This document shows, piece after piece, positions 1-15,000 of a stretch of 64,000 nucleotides of DNA. The notes under the pieces were generated by a model. The model did no database searches. It had not been told where the DNA came from and saw nothing but the letters and a program-made list of their open reading frames with translations. The stretch spans positions 104,107 to 168,106 of the forward strand of contig VWZF01001691.1 of the NCBI GenBank assembly GCA_013396755.1, written 5' to 3'. The DNA is from Sclerurus mexicanus (lineage: Eukaryota; Chordata; Aves; Passeriformes; Furnariidae). The position numbers and the translations under genes are program-made. Each line of letters begins with the position of its first letter. Positions within the stretch are counted from its first letter, which is position 1.

Positions 1-49
1 GTGGCGGTGAAGGCGCAGCCGTCCTGGTGACGGGGGGCTCGGTGGCGGG

Positions 50-3000
50 TCACTTGCGGCTCAGCAGGGATCCCAGCAGAAGCACTCCGGCCACCGTCGC
101 CCCGGTCAGGAGCCATTTGTTGAAGGTCTCCTGGCCCTTCCTCACCTCGGCAGCAGCATCATTCCCGTAGAGGTCCACAAAGCGCTCCTGTGGGAAGAGG
201 GAAAAGTGAGCAGAGGGGTGGGAGTGGGGCACAGAGGGAGGGAAGGGGGCAAGAAGGCTGGCGGGCTCCTGCTGGCAGGAAAGCGGTGGTGTGGAGTGGG
301 CAGATGACAGATGCCTTGTGTTTCCTTGCTCTGAATCATGCACAGAGGGCAATGGGGGAAGCACAGGACCAGTCATGAGAGAAGAGGATGCCAGAAAGGA
401 TTTGTGAGGAGAAAACCACGCGGGGCAGGGCAGGGGATGCATCACGTGCTCTTGGCTCTCTAAAATTAGCATCGAAGTGTGATAGAAATCATTGCAGCAG
501 GAACATGCTGGGCTCCATTCCCTGGCTGAGGTCTGGGGAAGCAGCAGTGGGGCTGATGCTCATGGCTGTGGCAGAAGCCCACACGGTGCATCCTGCCACT
601 GATTTCATGTCCACAGTGAAGCCTCCCACCTCCCTCTCCACACTGCTGCATCCCAGGAAGACAAGCACTCCCACATTCTGGCCCTCACAGGTTACCCCAC
701 ACAACAAGCTGGATTTCACGAATTCCTATGGCAAAGGCAGACACTGGGTCTCCAAGCCACTGCCTTCCCACAGCTTCAGGAGAGCAGGCCAAGCACAAGG
801 CTTGGCCAGGAATGCAGTCACTCCGGCCCAGCTTGTCCTAGCCCGCTGCCTCCAGCCCTTCATCTGCAGTAGCAGAAAGAGCTGGGAAGATTTAGGAAAA
901 ACCACAACCCCTCTCACTGGGGCTGGGGATAGGTGACCATGGCCTGGACTGGGGCAGATGGAGGGCAGAGAGAGACCATGAGGGTTAACTGCTCCTGAAA
1001 ACAGGCACTTCCGTGCCCAGGCATCCCCCCCAAGGCACATTGCCAACCCTCCTGCTCCCCTTGGCACCAGGAACCTCAGCCCACTGTGAGGAGAGCTGCT
1101 GGAGTCCCTGGGCCACACGCAGCAGGACAAGAGGGATCCCTGGGCAGGCTGCAGGAAGCAGGGAAACATATGGCCCAGGATCTCCCAGGTTTATCAGGGC
1201 TGAGCAGGTGCTGGGGGGCCAGAGGACGCACGAGCTACAAGCTCCAGGCTCAGGGATCGCCAACACCTTGGCGTCAGCAGGGGCTCGATGCCATCGCACC
1301 TCGAGCCCATCTTCCCAGCAAGGTCCCCTGTTCCCTGATAAGTAAATGCAGTTCCAGTAACCCAGCTGCTCTGGGAAAGCAGAGATAAGCCCAGCTGACG
1401 CTGTGCTCATGTCACGCCTCACCACTGGCTCCACGCAGACAGGAGCAGCATCCCTGCCTGTCTTCCCGGTCTGGCAGCTCTGCCTGCATGCTGCCTCCCA
1501 CACCTGCCCACAGCCTGTGGACACAGGACTGCAGGGCTTTGGTGTCCAGGTCACAGCTGGCATCCAGGTGCCTCTCTGTCACTCATGGAACATGGTGCCA
1601 AGTCTCCCAGCTCCCACAAAACAACTCCAGCAGGGTCACAGCTTGTGGGGTATCTCCTCACCTTGCCACAGACCTGTGATCAAGCTCACACACAGCTTTT
1701 CACAGCAAGGTGTGCAGCAGACTGGCACGCTCGCTCCCAGGGAGCCGGGCTGTGTCTCTGTCCATGGCTACAGGCCTCATCACCACGGGGGATCTGGTCC
1801 TTGATGAGCTGTGCACCTCAGCACCCACCTGTGCCACCAAGGCTCTTCTCCACCTCCCAACAAACATCAGCATCTCCACCTCCCTCATCTGCCTTCCACA
1901 GCCTGTGACCATGAGGAAGTATCCACAGACCCAAGGGCAGGGTATTGGGACAACAGGGACTTTGGGACTTTGCTAACTCACCCCAGGGTATGTCACTGCT
2001 GCTGCCTCACTCAGAATCCTCTTCAGGGATGTGACAATCATCCCCATGACTCACACCACATACATGGAGTGGCAGAAGGCAGCTCACTTCCCACCGTGCC
2101 TGCAAGCTGGCATAGGATCCATGGAGGGGTTGTACTGTGTCCCGGCCCCACAGGAACAGGCAGCTCATGGGCAGGTACTGCCCCAGGAGAAAGGTGAGGG
2201 CTGCTGCCCACTGCCAGCCCCTCTGCCCAGCCACTTGCCCAGGGAACAGCCAGTGATGTGCTGTAAGAGAGGGATGGGAGGAGAGCCCAAACCCAAGGAG
2301 GGGATATTTTAAATTCTGGCACAGTAAATCCCTCTGCTGATAGGTGGTGATGAGCACGGAGCTGTGCCAGGGCATGGCAAGCAGCAGCAAACCGAGAGCA
2401 GCCTGGCAGGGATGGAGGGCACAGCGGTAGAAGGCACAGCCTTGTCCAAAAACACCACCCCTATAACATCTGTGCCAGCGGAGGTTTAAGCTGGATATTA
2501 GGAAAAGGTTCTTCATCCAGAAGGTGGTTGGGCACTGCAACAGGGTCTCCAGAGAAGTGATCGCGGCACCAAGCCTGACAGAGCTCAAGGAGCATTTGGA
2601 CAATGCTCTCAGGCACATGGTGGGATTGTTGGGCTGTCCTGTGCAGGGCCAGGAGTTGGACTCAATGATCCACGTGGATTTCTTTCAACTCAGGATATTC
2701 TCTGACCTCTATGTGCCAGGGTCCTGCCCCAGAGATAGTCCTCCCCTCAGACACACCTCCCAGCCACTCACTCACAGCATCTGATGCTGCAGAGTGCTCA
2801 GCAGGAGGAAGGAGTCTGCACCCTCACAATGTATTCCCCAGAAAAACTTCTTTCCTCATGGAGTCAGTAGGACTTGCCTCACTGAGAGTTCCACACATTT
2901 CCACAGGCTTCTCCTGACCCATGGCAGGGATGTCCCCACCGACCCCAGGAAGGCTGCAGTGGTGGCCACGGCCATGCAGCCACCTGGCCTCTCCATGGGA

Positions 3001-6000
3001 CACGCACCAGGAGAGGGCCCCCCGGGCAGGGCAGGGAGCCAGAAAGGGCTGGCAGCTGGCTCTCCATGCTGCTTTTTCCATGGCATGTGCCACCAAGCTT
3101 GTGGAAAGGCAGTTCCAAGAAGCATGTTTTGAAGCCCTTACTTCTAAGAAAAGGAAGTGTTTGCTGGAGGAAAGATAAATGGTGAATGCAAAGCTATCGG
3201 GTGCTACAGACGGAGAGGAGCATGGCTGGAGCCTGGCATGGGCAGGAAGGGGACGTGAGCCTCTCTCCTTCCCTTGGGAAGGGAGCAGCAGCTGCTGGAT
3301 CCACAGCTGGGGGCCACAGGGGACCTGAGGAGAACGCTTTGCCCTTCCTCAGGGAAACCGCCCCAGGAGCTGTGATAGCTCAGCCCCTGCACAACTGTGA
3401 TCCCAGATGTGTCCCCTGGGAACCAGATCCCAGACCACAAGGAGTGGGAAAACAGGCAGGAGTATCCTCCCTGCCTGTTCTAGGAGGGGTTGAAGGTTAG
3501 GGAAAGGCAGCTTGCTCTGTTCCCACACCACCCTGGGCCTCAGCTGCTCTGCACCTGAAGCGCAGCACTCCCAGGACCAATCCTGACCTCTCTGTCCTGG
3601 TGTTTGGGATCTCAGGCTAGCCCAGACAAGTCCAGATATTTCTGGCCTCCCCCAGTCACCTTTATCTGAGAGGAAATATTTGGAATTCCTGAGTCAATCA
3701 CAAGGACTATGGTAGCAACAGCACGTCAGTGTCCTAACCGCTCTTGTTCTCTCTGTGTGCCAGTGGGCCTCTTCCACCCGAGGGGACAGGCTGTTCCACT
3801 GCTGAACACCCTGTTCCACTGCTGAACACCCGTCACATCCCCTTCTCCACCCCGGGTGACTGACATGTCCCAGAGGAGGATGCTCTGGGGCAAGTGATGA
3901 GGAAGCAGAGACGTTATTCCTACGCAAGAGGCAATCCCCTGCCTTCAACGTCTCCTCTCCAGTGCTGGGGAAGAAATGAACGTTTACGTGTTGGAGCCTA
4001 AACCAGCCTAAACCTAAAAATTGCTGGGGGAATTGGGGTAAAGGGGTGCCTCCCTCCTGCTCCACATGCTGCTTGCATGAGGCAGAGGACCGGGAAAGTC
4101 AGGCTCCACCGCCTGACAGAGTTGGGGCAGGAAGATTCTGCAGTGCCAAGGTTCTCTGGACACTTGCAGTGCCCCAAACTGCAACCCAGCATCATGGGGG
4201 ATGCAGCAGCCATTTAAATACTGCCAAGTGCCAATACACAAGAGAGGCAAGAGGAGCAGGTCTAGCCTAAAGTGCTCTGTCTCAGGTGGGAGAGCAGATT
4301 AATGAAGCATGAGATCTGGCTGAGACACCACTCACATCCTGGCCTGGAAAGTGGAACATCTAAAATTTGGGGCTCTCACTGGTTTCATTGGTTTCATTCA
4401 CCAGTGCTGCCCACACGGGAGGGGGAACAGTTGCTGGATCCCATTCAGGGTGAGCAGAGCAGAGGAGGTTCCTCTTTCAAGATAAGCCCTAACACTTGGG
4501 GAAAGAGGATTCAATGATATCAAGCCATGAGGGCAGGTGAAGGAAGCAGATGTGGGCAATGAATCCCCATCTGGCCCCTGGTAAGGCAGGAGAGCAGAGA
4601 GGGGAGGGCTCTGGCAGTTTGGGGGCTCACTGCTTGCATTGCACATGAGAGGGAAGGGTATAAAGATCGGGACAAAGCTCTAAAAAACAGTAGAGAAGAG
4701 CCAGGCTCTACTGGGAGTATTCAGGTGAACTGGTGGCACTTGGTCAGACTTCAACACGGAGACTTGGACTCTGGCAAGACCTCTGGAGCTTCCCCACAGC
4801 CCCCACAGTCAGCCTGCCTGTGAGACAGACACCCACAGCAACTCCCCAGCATGCACAACAGCCTTTCCCACCAAAGGATCCTCATGTCTTTTATCAAAAA
4901 TGAGTTAGTTCTCCAAACCTTTCTGTGGGATAAGTCAGCATTGTTCCCAGATGGATCAACAGAAATGCAGGGAGGTTAAGAGCCTTCCCCAGACCTGTAT
5001 CCAAGCCAGCAGTGTGAGCCATAGCATCTGACTCCCAACCCAGGCATTCTCATCACGAGGCACTGTTTCCCTTGAAAACAAGGCTGTTTCTGTTTTACCT
5101 TTGCCGTAAGTACAGCTGTGTTCCTGCTCAGAGGTCTAAGAGCAACTGCCGGCCAGGAGCAGAGTCATCTGGATGACCAGACATTTGTTAATGAGATGCT
5201 GGGAACAGTTTTGTGCTGAGCAGAGAGACAAGGATGGAAAAAGAAAGGCAGCAGCTCAGCACAGACCACAACAAAGCTTTGCATCGACAGCAACCTGCTC
5301 CCAGAGCCCCTTTGAGCTGCCAGCTCACCACATGGGACTGGCATATGTGAACCTGGAGGTGAAGCACGGGGGGGGAGAAAGGCAGCTGAGAGCTTTAAGA
5401 ATAAAAGAAAACATAAGTATTCCCAAAGGATGCCACTAGGATCCTGTAAAACACATCTCTCTGGGTCCCTGTGTGATATAAGAGTGGAAGAGACATCCTG
5501 GAGATTCTCCCTCTGCCCTGCTTCCCCTGACAGCATATTCCTGTGTGGCCCCCACCACTGCCAGCCCAGAAAGGAGGGCAGCAGGGACACAATGTGACTG
5601 CATTGGTCACAGTACTGCCTGCAGTATCAGGACTTGAGGTCAAGGTGAACCTCAGACACAGGAGCAGCCAAGAGAACCTGCCATTCAAGGCTGAAGTCTT
5701 GGACCTTCTGCATATAAACACCAAATCCTAGAACGGTTGGAAGGGACTTTAAAGATTATCTAGTTCCAATCCCTCTTCTGTGGGCAGGGAAGATCCGCAG
5801 TTCATTCCCCTAGTCCCCATCAGCAACCCTGGGCAAGTTTAGAATGGAGTGGGGAAGGGGCTCTGGGGACAACACGCTGCAGGTGCAAATACTCCAGAGA
5901 CTCAGCTCTAACTGTTATGCAAATGGTGACCTCCAGGGAAGCAGCTGCTGATCTCCATGACAATGGCAGGGAATGCCACCCACCCACTGCCTCTCCTGCC

Positions 6001-9000
6001 CTGGGAGCCCGTGGCACTGGGGTGTTGTGGGCGCTGGGGGTGCTGTCCCTGCCCAAACCCCAGGGTTCTCCATTCATTGAAACCCGTGACTCTGAAGGAG
6101 GCATAAATTCAAAAGGGTCAATTAAACAAGCACATCGCCTCCTTGTTCTCCTCCCACCGAACCGTGGGGCTTTGCTGTGGGGCTGCAGGATGGGGGGATC
6201 GCCAGGGAGGTTGCCCATGGGGCCAAAGCCCAACAGACCTTCGGGGCTCCAGCCTAGCCCGGGCCAAAGCCAGATCTTTCCTAACAAGAAACAAACCCTC
6301 ACTAGCACATTCCAGCCCTAATCCTTGCCGTGGCAGCCTCCTGTCAAACTGGTTTCATCACCGGCTTCAGGGAACCTGCAATAACCCCACACCATTCAGC
6401 ACAATTTCAGCATTTTCCAAATACATGAAAGAGGCTACGGTGACAGCTGTAACCCCCGTCCCTGCCCCGGGAGACTGCTGTGCACAGCACGAGATGGAGA
6501 ACAGGGAATTGCGCTCTCCGTTCCAGAAATCTGCTGAAACATTCATGTGTATTAAAGCTGGAGACGATGTGAATGACTAATCCACTTGCATCCATCTTTC
6601 ATCAGTGTTTCTCCCAGAGCTAACCGGGCTGAGGGCTCCCGAAGGCGCCGCAGCCCCGTCCGGCATCGGTCCCGCTCGGCAGCGGGACGGCTGGCAGGCA
6701 ACACAGTCCTGGTACAAAGGCGCAGGGAAGAACACATTGGCTGAGCCGGATCCACTCAAGAGATTAGCACCTGCTGGGAATGGGATTGTTTTCCAAAGGG
6801 CATTAAGTGGAATAGTCCGAGGAAAGACGGTCTCTCTGATGCTTCTCCCCACCGGACAGATGGTGTCTGAGCCCCGCAGCAGAGCAGCCTTTGTGCGAGG
6901 GGCACACTCGGGGGGCAGGGACAGCTCCTGCTTTCATGTCCTGGTTATCTGCTGCCTGCGGGGCCGGAGAGCACAAGTGCCACGGCCAGTTCGCTGTGCC
7001 GGACAGCACCTCGGCAGGATCACCCGCACCATGGAACCAAGCTCAATTTTCACCTTGTCATTGCTCTTCCTGGACGTCACAGCTCCTGTGCAATCGTGCC
7101 CTTGTGTAACCGTGGGGAAACCTGTGCCGAGGAGACGTGCCATGCTCACGTGTGCCCGGCTGCCGAGCCACGTTCCCTCCTGCCAGGGGATGAGGGGGCA
7201 ATGCTGACAGCTCTCCCCAGCCCTCACCCTCACTGCAAGCCTCATCCCAAAGGGAATGGCAGTGTCACCAGGGCTCATGGATAATGGGCAGGGATGCAGA
7301 GACAGTTCTCAGCGGAGATGGGTCCTGGAGAATGGCTACCCAGTTCTGCTTCAGCCACTTACCCTCCAGCATCCCAAAGGAGCGACAGCCAAGCTTCACC
7401 ACTTCCCCCTTCAGTCCCAGCACCTCATGAGGCTGCTGTAATTCTTACATGCCACTTGAATGAAAAAAGGGGAAAGGGTGGAGGTGCAGGAAGAGGAGGA
7501 AGATGTGCTCATTCTGTTTTCACTTCCTGTTAGTCCACATGAAATCTCAAATGATTCAGGCCACAAAGTCCCTTTTAGCAAAATCCTTGCCTGACTTGAG
7601 GCAGGAAGCACACTAGGCAGCTGATGCAGCAAACGCGGGAGAGAGCGGTGCAGCATGAGAAGTAGACTTTGTGCTCTGCCCTGGGCTCCTCCATACATGT
7701 TGTTGCATGAAATAATCACTGGCTGGTGCACTGGAAGCTTCTAAATGAGGTCAGTTGCTCTATTAAAAGACATTAGCTCTCCAGCAACTCTAATACGCTG
7801 GTGAGCCATACCAGTACAGGATGAAGGCACTTCCAATAATCCATAATGGCCCATTTACAGGTTAGGAACACCTCATTTTCTCCATACGTAAGTCATATGT
7901 CACCCAGGCAGTACTCAGGGCCGCGCACACGCCCAGTTCCCACATCCCAGCCCGAACTCTGAGCCAGCTCACCACAAGTCACACACACAGAGTAATGACA
8001 GGTGCTGTCACTGCACAACCCTTGTAGTGTTCCCAGCATTCTTCAGCCTCAATGGTGGAACAAACCAGAGAGATGGGCAAATGGGGCTGGTACTATTTGC
8101 AGAAGTGATGCAGGCAGACAGCTGTCCTGTTCTACCTGAGCATAACATTAGCTGCATTCAAACCAAACCAGCCTAGAGCTCTTCTCTGAGCTTTCTAAAG
8201 AGCCCTTCACCCTCCAGCAGAGAAGAAAACCCTTCCATGCTCCTTCAGGAAGCAGCCACCTCCAGCAGCTACCTTTCAAGTCCTACTCCAGGAGCCAGGT
8301 CACTGCACAGCTCTGCCCACCAGTCCCTTGCACACTCCTGGTGTGAGCAGCTCCTGCTCCAAGCCTTGCCAGCTGCCAACTTGTCACATTTTGGAGTATT
8401 TGGTTTCAGTCATAAGAGCACCTGCCTAGCAGTGGCAGAGGCAGGGAGAACCTGCCTGCTCTTTGTTCTTGGCCAGGTGGAGCACAGAGCAGGACACCTG
8501 CCTCAGTTTCCCTCTGAGCTCAGGTGCAGGGCTGTGAGCCAGGGGCCTCTGGGTCCGTCCTAGATCAGGAGTGGGGGCTCAGTAGCTGAGCCCAGCCCCA
8601 CTCCCACTGGAGGCTCCTCATCTCCAGGGCTCATCTCCCCAAGCAGGATACTGATGCCAGGAGCTAGCTACTAATTGGATCTACTTAAATCAGCAGCTAC
8701 GTCTGCAGACACAGCTGAAACACAAGCTTGAGCAGGAAGGAGGATAATGCAATAAATTCAAGCAGCTCTCCCCAAGGGAATCGCACAGACCCCTGAAACT
8801 TCCCTTTTTGCAGATATAGCCTATTACCCTTCCCCGGGCAGGCTGTGCCAGCCCAGGGTCAAGCAGCTGTTGAAAGAGTAACCAGCCCAAAGCCCCCTGA
8901 AACACCAAGCTCCTCCAGCTCCCTGCTCCCAGCAGCAGAGGGAAGGCACACCAGTTACAGCACAATGCTCAAACAGACCCTGTGGCCACAGGGAGCCTCT

Positions 9001-12000
9001 CTCTGGTTAACGCTCCGAATCCCACTCCTCCCTCACTACCCCGGAGGCAGGCAGGCAGCAGCGCTGAGTGCACTGGGTTTCCCATTAAAGAGATCCTGAG
9101 AGACAGCACTGGGCTGGTACACGTGAGCACGTGTCCGAGAGAAGACATGGGCGGCTGGAGGAGATGCTGGCTGCACGGTGGAGCTGCAGCGGGCGTTCCC
9201 GCCTGCAGGCAGTCCTTCCCAGCACTGCTCAGCCCTCCGATTCTTTTTTTGCTAACTAAATTAAACATGAGGATAAAATAAGCAAAAATACCTAAAAATA
9301 AAAAATAAACCGAGCATTTCCACAGCACAACTAGGTCACAGCTCCCCAGTACGTAAGTCGTGGCAGCCACGGCTCAGCCCCTTGAGCCTCCCGGGTTCAA
9401 AACTGACATCTCTCTTAAAAGGCTGCTCCCGAAACCCACACCTGCTCCCCGGTAAGCCCAGCTGGAGCCATCTGCTAACGGCTCTGCCTCCCGGCAGTCC
9501 TCCGCACCCTCGCTCCAGAGCACAGGGCTGTTCAGCTGCTGTGGCAAAGTAACCCTTCTCCCCAGCTGGGCATAGCGGGGCCAGCCCATGTCCTGAGACT
9601 GCCCTGCTGGCTCACTCCATGGGTGCAGCTCTCCCACACCTCTGGAATGCATGTTCCCTAACTTTAGCTCTTGGCATCCCAAGGATGATTAGGAGGACTT
9701 CAGAGAGATCTTGCACCAAGCACCCCTCTGCATATCCTTCCAGGTGAGGAACAGGGAGGAGGAAGTTTCCCTGTCCAAGGTCAGGGCAGTAAAGCAAGGA
9801 GCGCCCTGGCATCGAGGGACACCGCTTCCCTTTCATGTCTCCACTCTGTGCGTTAATCTTTAGTGGCTCAGAACAATAGTGTTTAAGGGCAACATCCCTC
9901 GCGGGAGGGTGGAGGAGGAGAGCAGAGGGTGGAGGAGTGCGTGGCTGCTCTCCTGTCGCCACAAGGCAGAGCCACCCGCAGCGAATACCTGTGCTCTGAA
10001 TCAGCAGGCAGGTCAACATCTCGGCTGCTCTCAGGATTCCCAGAGGGGATAGAGCAGCTGCCCCCAGCCCCTTTCTGCTCCCACGGCACAAGCCACCATT
10101 AATCCCTCACCTCTCGGTTCAGCAGGTCTGCAACACTTCTACAACTGATATCCACCCCTTCCCTTCCCCCAGCTCCTCTTGGGAATACTCTGGCTTTACA
10201 GCTAGTGGGGAAAAAGCTGCTAGAGAAATACTCCTTGTAACGTCAAGATGGGACTGTGCTTACAGCTGTCAACTGCTTGGTAAAAACCAAAGGAGAGAAG
10301 CTTAAGCAATGGTCTTGGAGCACCACACCACCATTCATCTGCAGCCGGTGTGTGCTGCAGGCATGTCACTGCTCCCAGGGGGCAAACCACATACACAAAC
10401 TGCACAGGAGCTCCTCAGAAATCAGGCACAGCACCCCAGACAGGTACAGAACGCTGCAGCTTCCATCCACCCCTTCTGCTGCACTGGGACACCCCATTGC
10501 TGCTGAAATGGGGAGAGACCCAGGCAATGCTCTGGGGACTCAGCTCCAGCATCAGAGAGGAGCAGGATGAGCAAGCAGAATGACATTGCTGAGAGCAGCT
10601 GTGAACACAGAGCAACAAGAAACAGTTTGTTAATTATTTCACAGGTCTTTTTTTAAATGACACTCAGCTCTTCGGATTAAAGAACCTCAGAGTGCTTTAT
10701 GAATCTGAGTTGCCAGTGGCTCCCCTGGGAGTGAAGGAAACGTTATCCCTTTCACTGAAAGACCCCGGGGTTAAGTGGGCTGCTCCGAGCCACGGGCAGG
10801 AGCTTGGCTTTCCAGGCGCCTGCTCTAATCACAGATCTAAGGAACGTAATCAAACTTCACCGCACACCGAGAGGCAGCACAGAAAACAGGCAGGGCCCCA
10901 AAGAAGGAAAACGAGTAAAGGGGGTGAAGAGCAAAGCTCTGAAATCAGCCTTTGCATCACTCTCAGTCTAGTGGCAGGAATGCTGCTGCGGGCCGGGCAG
11001 GAAGCTGCAGTGGAAGTCATTCCAATGGCATTTCCTGGAGAGTACTGCAGAAAAGCCTCCCAGGTCGCAGGCAGGGTGAGGAGCTGCCAGGGCTCTGCAT
11101 GCTGAACCCAGTTCTCCAGCTGACAGTGAGGAGGATACAACTACCTGGGCTGGTCGCTCCAGGCAGGACAGTCTGAGCCAAGACCCTGCTGGCAGGTCCC
11201 AAAGCCAGGGAGGAACACCCAGGTCTGTGAAAGGACAAAGAGGATCCTGCTGGTAGGGGGACAGAATTTTTTTCACCCCCAGCAGGTGATGACAATGAGG
11301 CTATCACCTCAGCTGCAAGGGATCAAGGCTGTAAAATAATTACAGAGTACAAAGTGCAAAGGCATAGCCCAGCTGAGCTCCTCAGACCACTGTAGGGGAT
11401 TCACAGAATGGTTTGGGTTGGAAGGGACCTTAAAGCTCATCTTGTTCCAACTCCTCTGCCATCAGCAGGAACACCTTCCTTTAGACCAGGTTGCTCCAAG
11501 CCTCATCCAACCTGGTCTTGAACACTTCCAGAGATGGGACATCCACAGCTTCTCTGGGAAATCTGTGCCAGGGCCTCACCATCCTCACAGGGAAGAATTC
11601 CTTCCTAATATACAATCTGACCCTGCGCTCTGTCAGTGTGAAGCAATTGCCCCTTGTTCTGTCACTCCAGGCCCTTGTTCAAAGTTCCCCTTCAGCTCTC
11701 TTGGGGCCCCCTGAGACACTGGAAGTGGCTATAAGGTCTCCTCAGAGCGTTCTCATCTCCAAGACAGCAAAACGTGGCCTTGGCTATGCTCAGTCACCTC
11801 CACAATCAGCTCTGCTGTCTGTTGGCCAGCATGTGAAACCAATCTCAAACAGGATTAGAAGTGCTGGAATCTCAAACAGGATTAAAAGTGCTGGGGCATT
11901 CCTGAAAACCAACATGTTCAATACTCAGAAGGGCAGAGCTCTGGTAAATGACGCTCCCAGGTAATGTGGTGGTGGCAGGGACAGCTTGTGCAGGGTACCT

Positions 12001-15000
12001 GGGCAACGGCACAAGGCCAAGAAGTGTTTCCCAAGAGCTGAGAATCAGAGTGCAGCGCTCAACTTAAAACCATTGAGGAGCCTGGAGCCAGAGCACAGGA
12101 CGAAATCCCAGCTGCACTCTGTCATATGACACAGGCTGAGTCATTTCCTACCATTCAGGAAAAAAATTAAAAAGATAGAAAATGAGTTTGCTATACTGAA
12201 ATCTTCAAAGGGTTTTCCCCAAAGAGAACCACAAGCTTCCAGTCCACTGCAGAGCAACGCAACATATGTCCTAGCACACAAAGTCCTGTGTGGCCAGAGC
12301 CAGCTGAGAGCCTGGGAAGCACCAGGCCATAGCAGGAAGTAGTTCATCCTCCTTCAGCCTAGCCCAGTTTGTTGGGATTCAGATGTCACTGTTGACAAAG
12401 ATGCTGTTTGCTTTCAGTCCTGACCTGACACAGCCCCTTCATGCTAGCTCTCACCATGGGCCCCACAAACAGGAAACCTCTTGACTTACCATCCAGAGAT
12501 CTACCTTCATGCCCCTCCAAAACACATTCCTTAAATCCCACTCTAAATGTGAATTTAGCCTTGAAGGAATAGCTGTCATGCACTGGAGGTTCACAGCCAG
12601 GCAGGAACTACTGCTCACTTTCCTTTCTCAAGCAGATTAAGCACGGTCAGTACACCTCTGCCTGCCAGGCTCTATCCTGCTCGCTCTGCGCTTCCCCCTC
12701 CTGCCTTCCCACTCACCAGATTTCTCTCTCCACGACTCCTGATACCCACTGGGATCACCATTTGAACTTCATGGCTAGTGGGACCTGGTCCTGGCCAAAG
12801 CAATTGCCCCAGCAAAGCTTCCTCTATGTATCTGATGGCTTGCCAAGGCAGCAGCTCTCTTCTGGCTGGTTATTAAATGTTCCCCTTGGGTTGCTCTCAT
12901 TTGTTTGTTTTCCCAGTGCCAGATTGCAGAGAGGAGGGCAAACCAAGGCAGTGACAAAACACTCCCATGTTAACGCTATAGAGAGAGATTTACCATTTCC
13001 CCCTTGCCTCAAAAAATGATTTCTCAAGAGAACTGCTGCAGCCCAGCATGCAGCAGCCTCCAAAGGCACTTGCACCCCGCAGCCATCCTATGCTGCCTTT
13101 GTTCCACTGGTGGTGAATGAAACAGAGCTTCCTACACAACCAGGCTGTGCAGCACTTGTGATACAGCTATGCTCCTTCCCTCTCTCAGAGGGGTTTTCCA
13201 GGAAGAGAAGTGCTGCAGCGCTCTAAAGCACAAACCACCTGGGCCCTGCCAAGCAGGCCTGCCAGAACTTGCACCTGTCTCACCGGGACCTGCCTGCTGC
13301 ACCTCTCGGGAGCGCTTTGTTTGCATGGGACAGGCTCTAACAGCTCCGATGCACCAAACAGACTCCCTGTGCAAACAGGGCTGAAGGAGAGGGACGGCTT
13401 CAGCACAGTCAGGGCAGGGTGGCACTCCTCTTGCAAGGGAGAGCTGGCAGCAGGCCAGCAGCTTTCTCCCTGCATCTGGAATTGCGCGAGAACGAAGGGA
13501 AGCGAAGCATCCCCACACACACCCCCCACGTGAGGCACTCGGGAGCTCTTATGACCTCTGTCCCTTGGCAAGGACTGGCACAGCTGACCCCAAGAAGGGA
13601 AAGCTATGGCTGAGACCCCAAACAGGCACTGGTTGAGGTTTGCAACAGGCCAGCAGCAGCCATATGCCCAGGCCTGCCTTTTTGGTGGCTGGTGAGGTGG
13701 ATCCCTCCAGCCTTCATCACCGTGCCTGGCTCCCCTTCAGTTCTCAGTAGAGCCCAGGCAGCAGCACAGAGTAGGGAGGGAAATCAGAAGCCCGGTTCAA
13801 GGTTAGAACAAGAGAGCAAGGCTGTATCCTGAGTGGGAAACGGCGATTTTCAAAGCGAGAGCTGGTGGGCGGGTCAGATAGAGAGGAGTCCTGACCCTTC
13901 TGCAATCTGTTGAACAAATATTTGCTCCAAACAATTAATTTAGAGACAGACACAAAAAAATTGAAGAGTCTAAATCGTGATGGTTGGGGGTGGGGAACAG
14001 AGGGAGGAGGTATTTCATTCTCTGCAAGCAAGGACCAGTGATTTTCCACCAGTGATTTAATCTAAATCCCCCAGAGAGTTCATTTACAAAAAATCAGATT
14101 GCATTATCGCCTAGGTCTCCAGGATACAGCCCAATCCGTCACTAACAGCAACAGCCACACTAGCTTGGAAACCTCAATTTGATCGCTCAATTCCAAGACT
14201 AATCTGTGGCTTTAAAAGCCAAGGCTAGAGGGAGGGGGAAGGACCTCTGAATTTCGCCAGGGTTATCTGCAGGATGAGAGAGCTAATGGGTCAGATATGG
14301 CCAGCTGAAATGGCTAGCAGAATCGAAACCCAGCTCCAGTCCTTGCCTGAGCAGCCCCACCCAGGCAGTGCCCCAGGGCGGCCACATTCCTGGAATTCCT
14401 GCACCCTTCCTGAACTGGCTCCATCTCCCTGGGTGCACTGGCTCCCACTCTTCAGGGTCCCCAGCATTGCTGGCCAGGCACAAGGAACTGGGGGAGCTTT
14501 TCCTCTGTCAGGAGCGTGCAGAGCACAAAGATGGGCTCAAAGGCTCCTGTCCCCTTCCCAAAATATGGGATTCTGCTCAAGAACTGTGAGTTGAAGGGGG
14601 CTAAGACACCTTAGCACCCAGCAAGGAGGCAATTTCTCACCGTTTAGATGCTGATGCCTGACAGCATGAACTCTTTCCAGTGGGAACCCAGCAAAGGTTA
14701 CCCCAGCAGGGAATCACCGAGATGCAGAAGCCAAATGAAAACTCAGACATCTGTAGGTCATATACCTCCCGCCGGCAGTCCCAGGCTGCACCGCACAGCC
14801 GGACCCGGCATTTCAAGAATGCTTCCTGAAGAAATGCTTATTCATGTTAATACCTCACCACTGAGAGCTCCCGGGGTTTGCTGCTGGGGCAGCTGGGAGC
14901 ACTGCTCCCTGCCAAGGGAGAAGCAGCTGCAGGTTTAGCAGTTCTCCAGCACAGAGGTTGCCCCCACTTCAGTCCTGGCTCCCACCACACCAGCTCAGAC

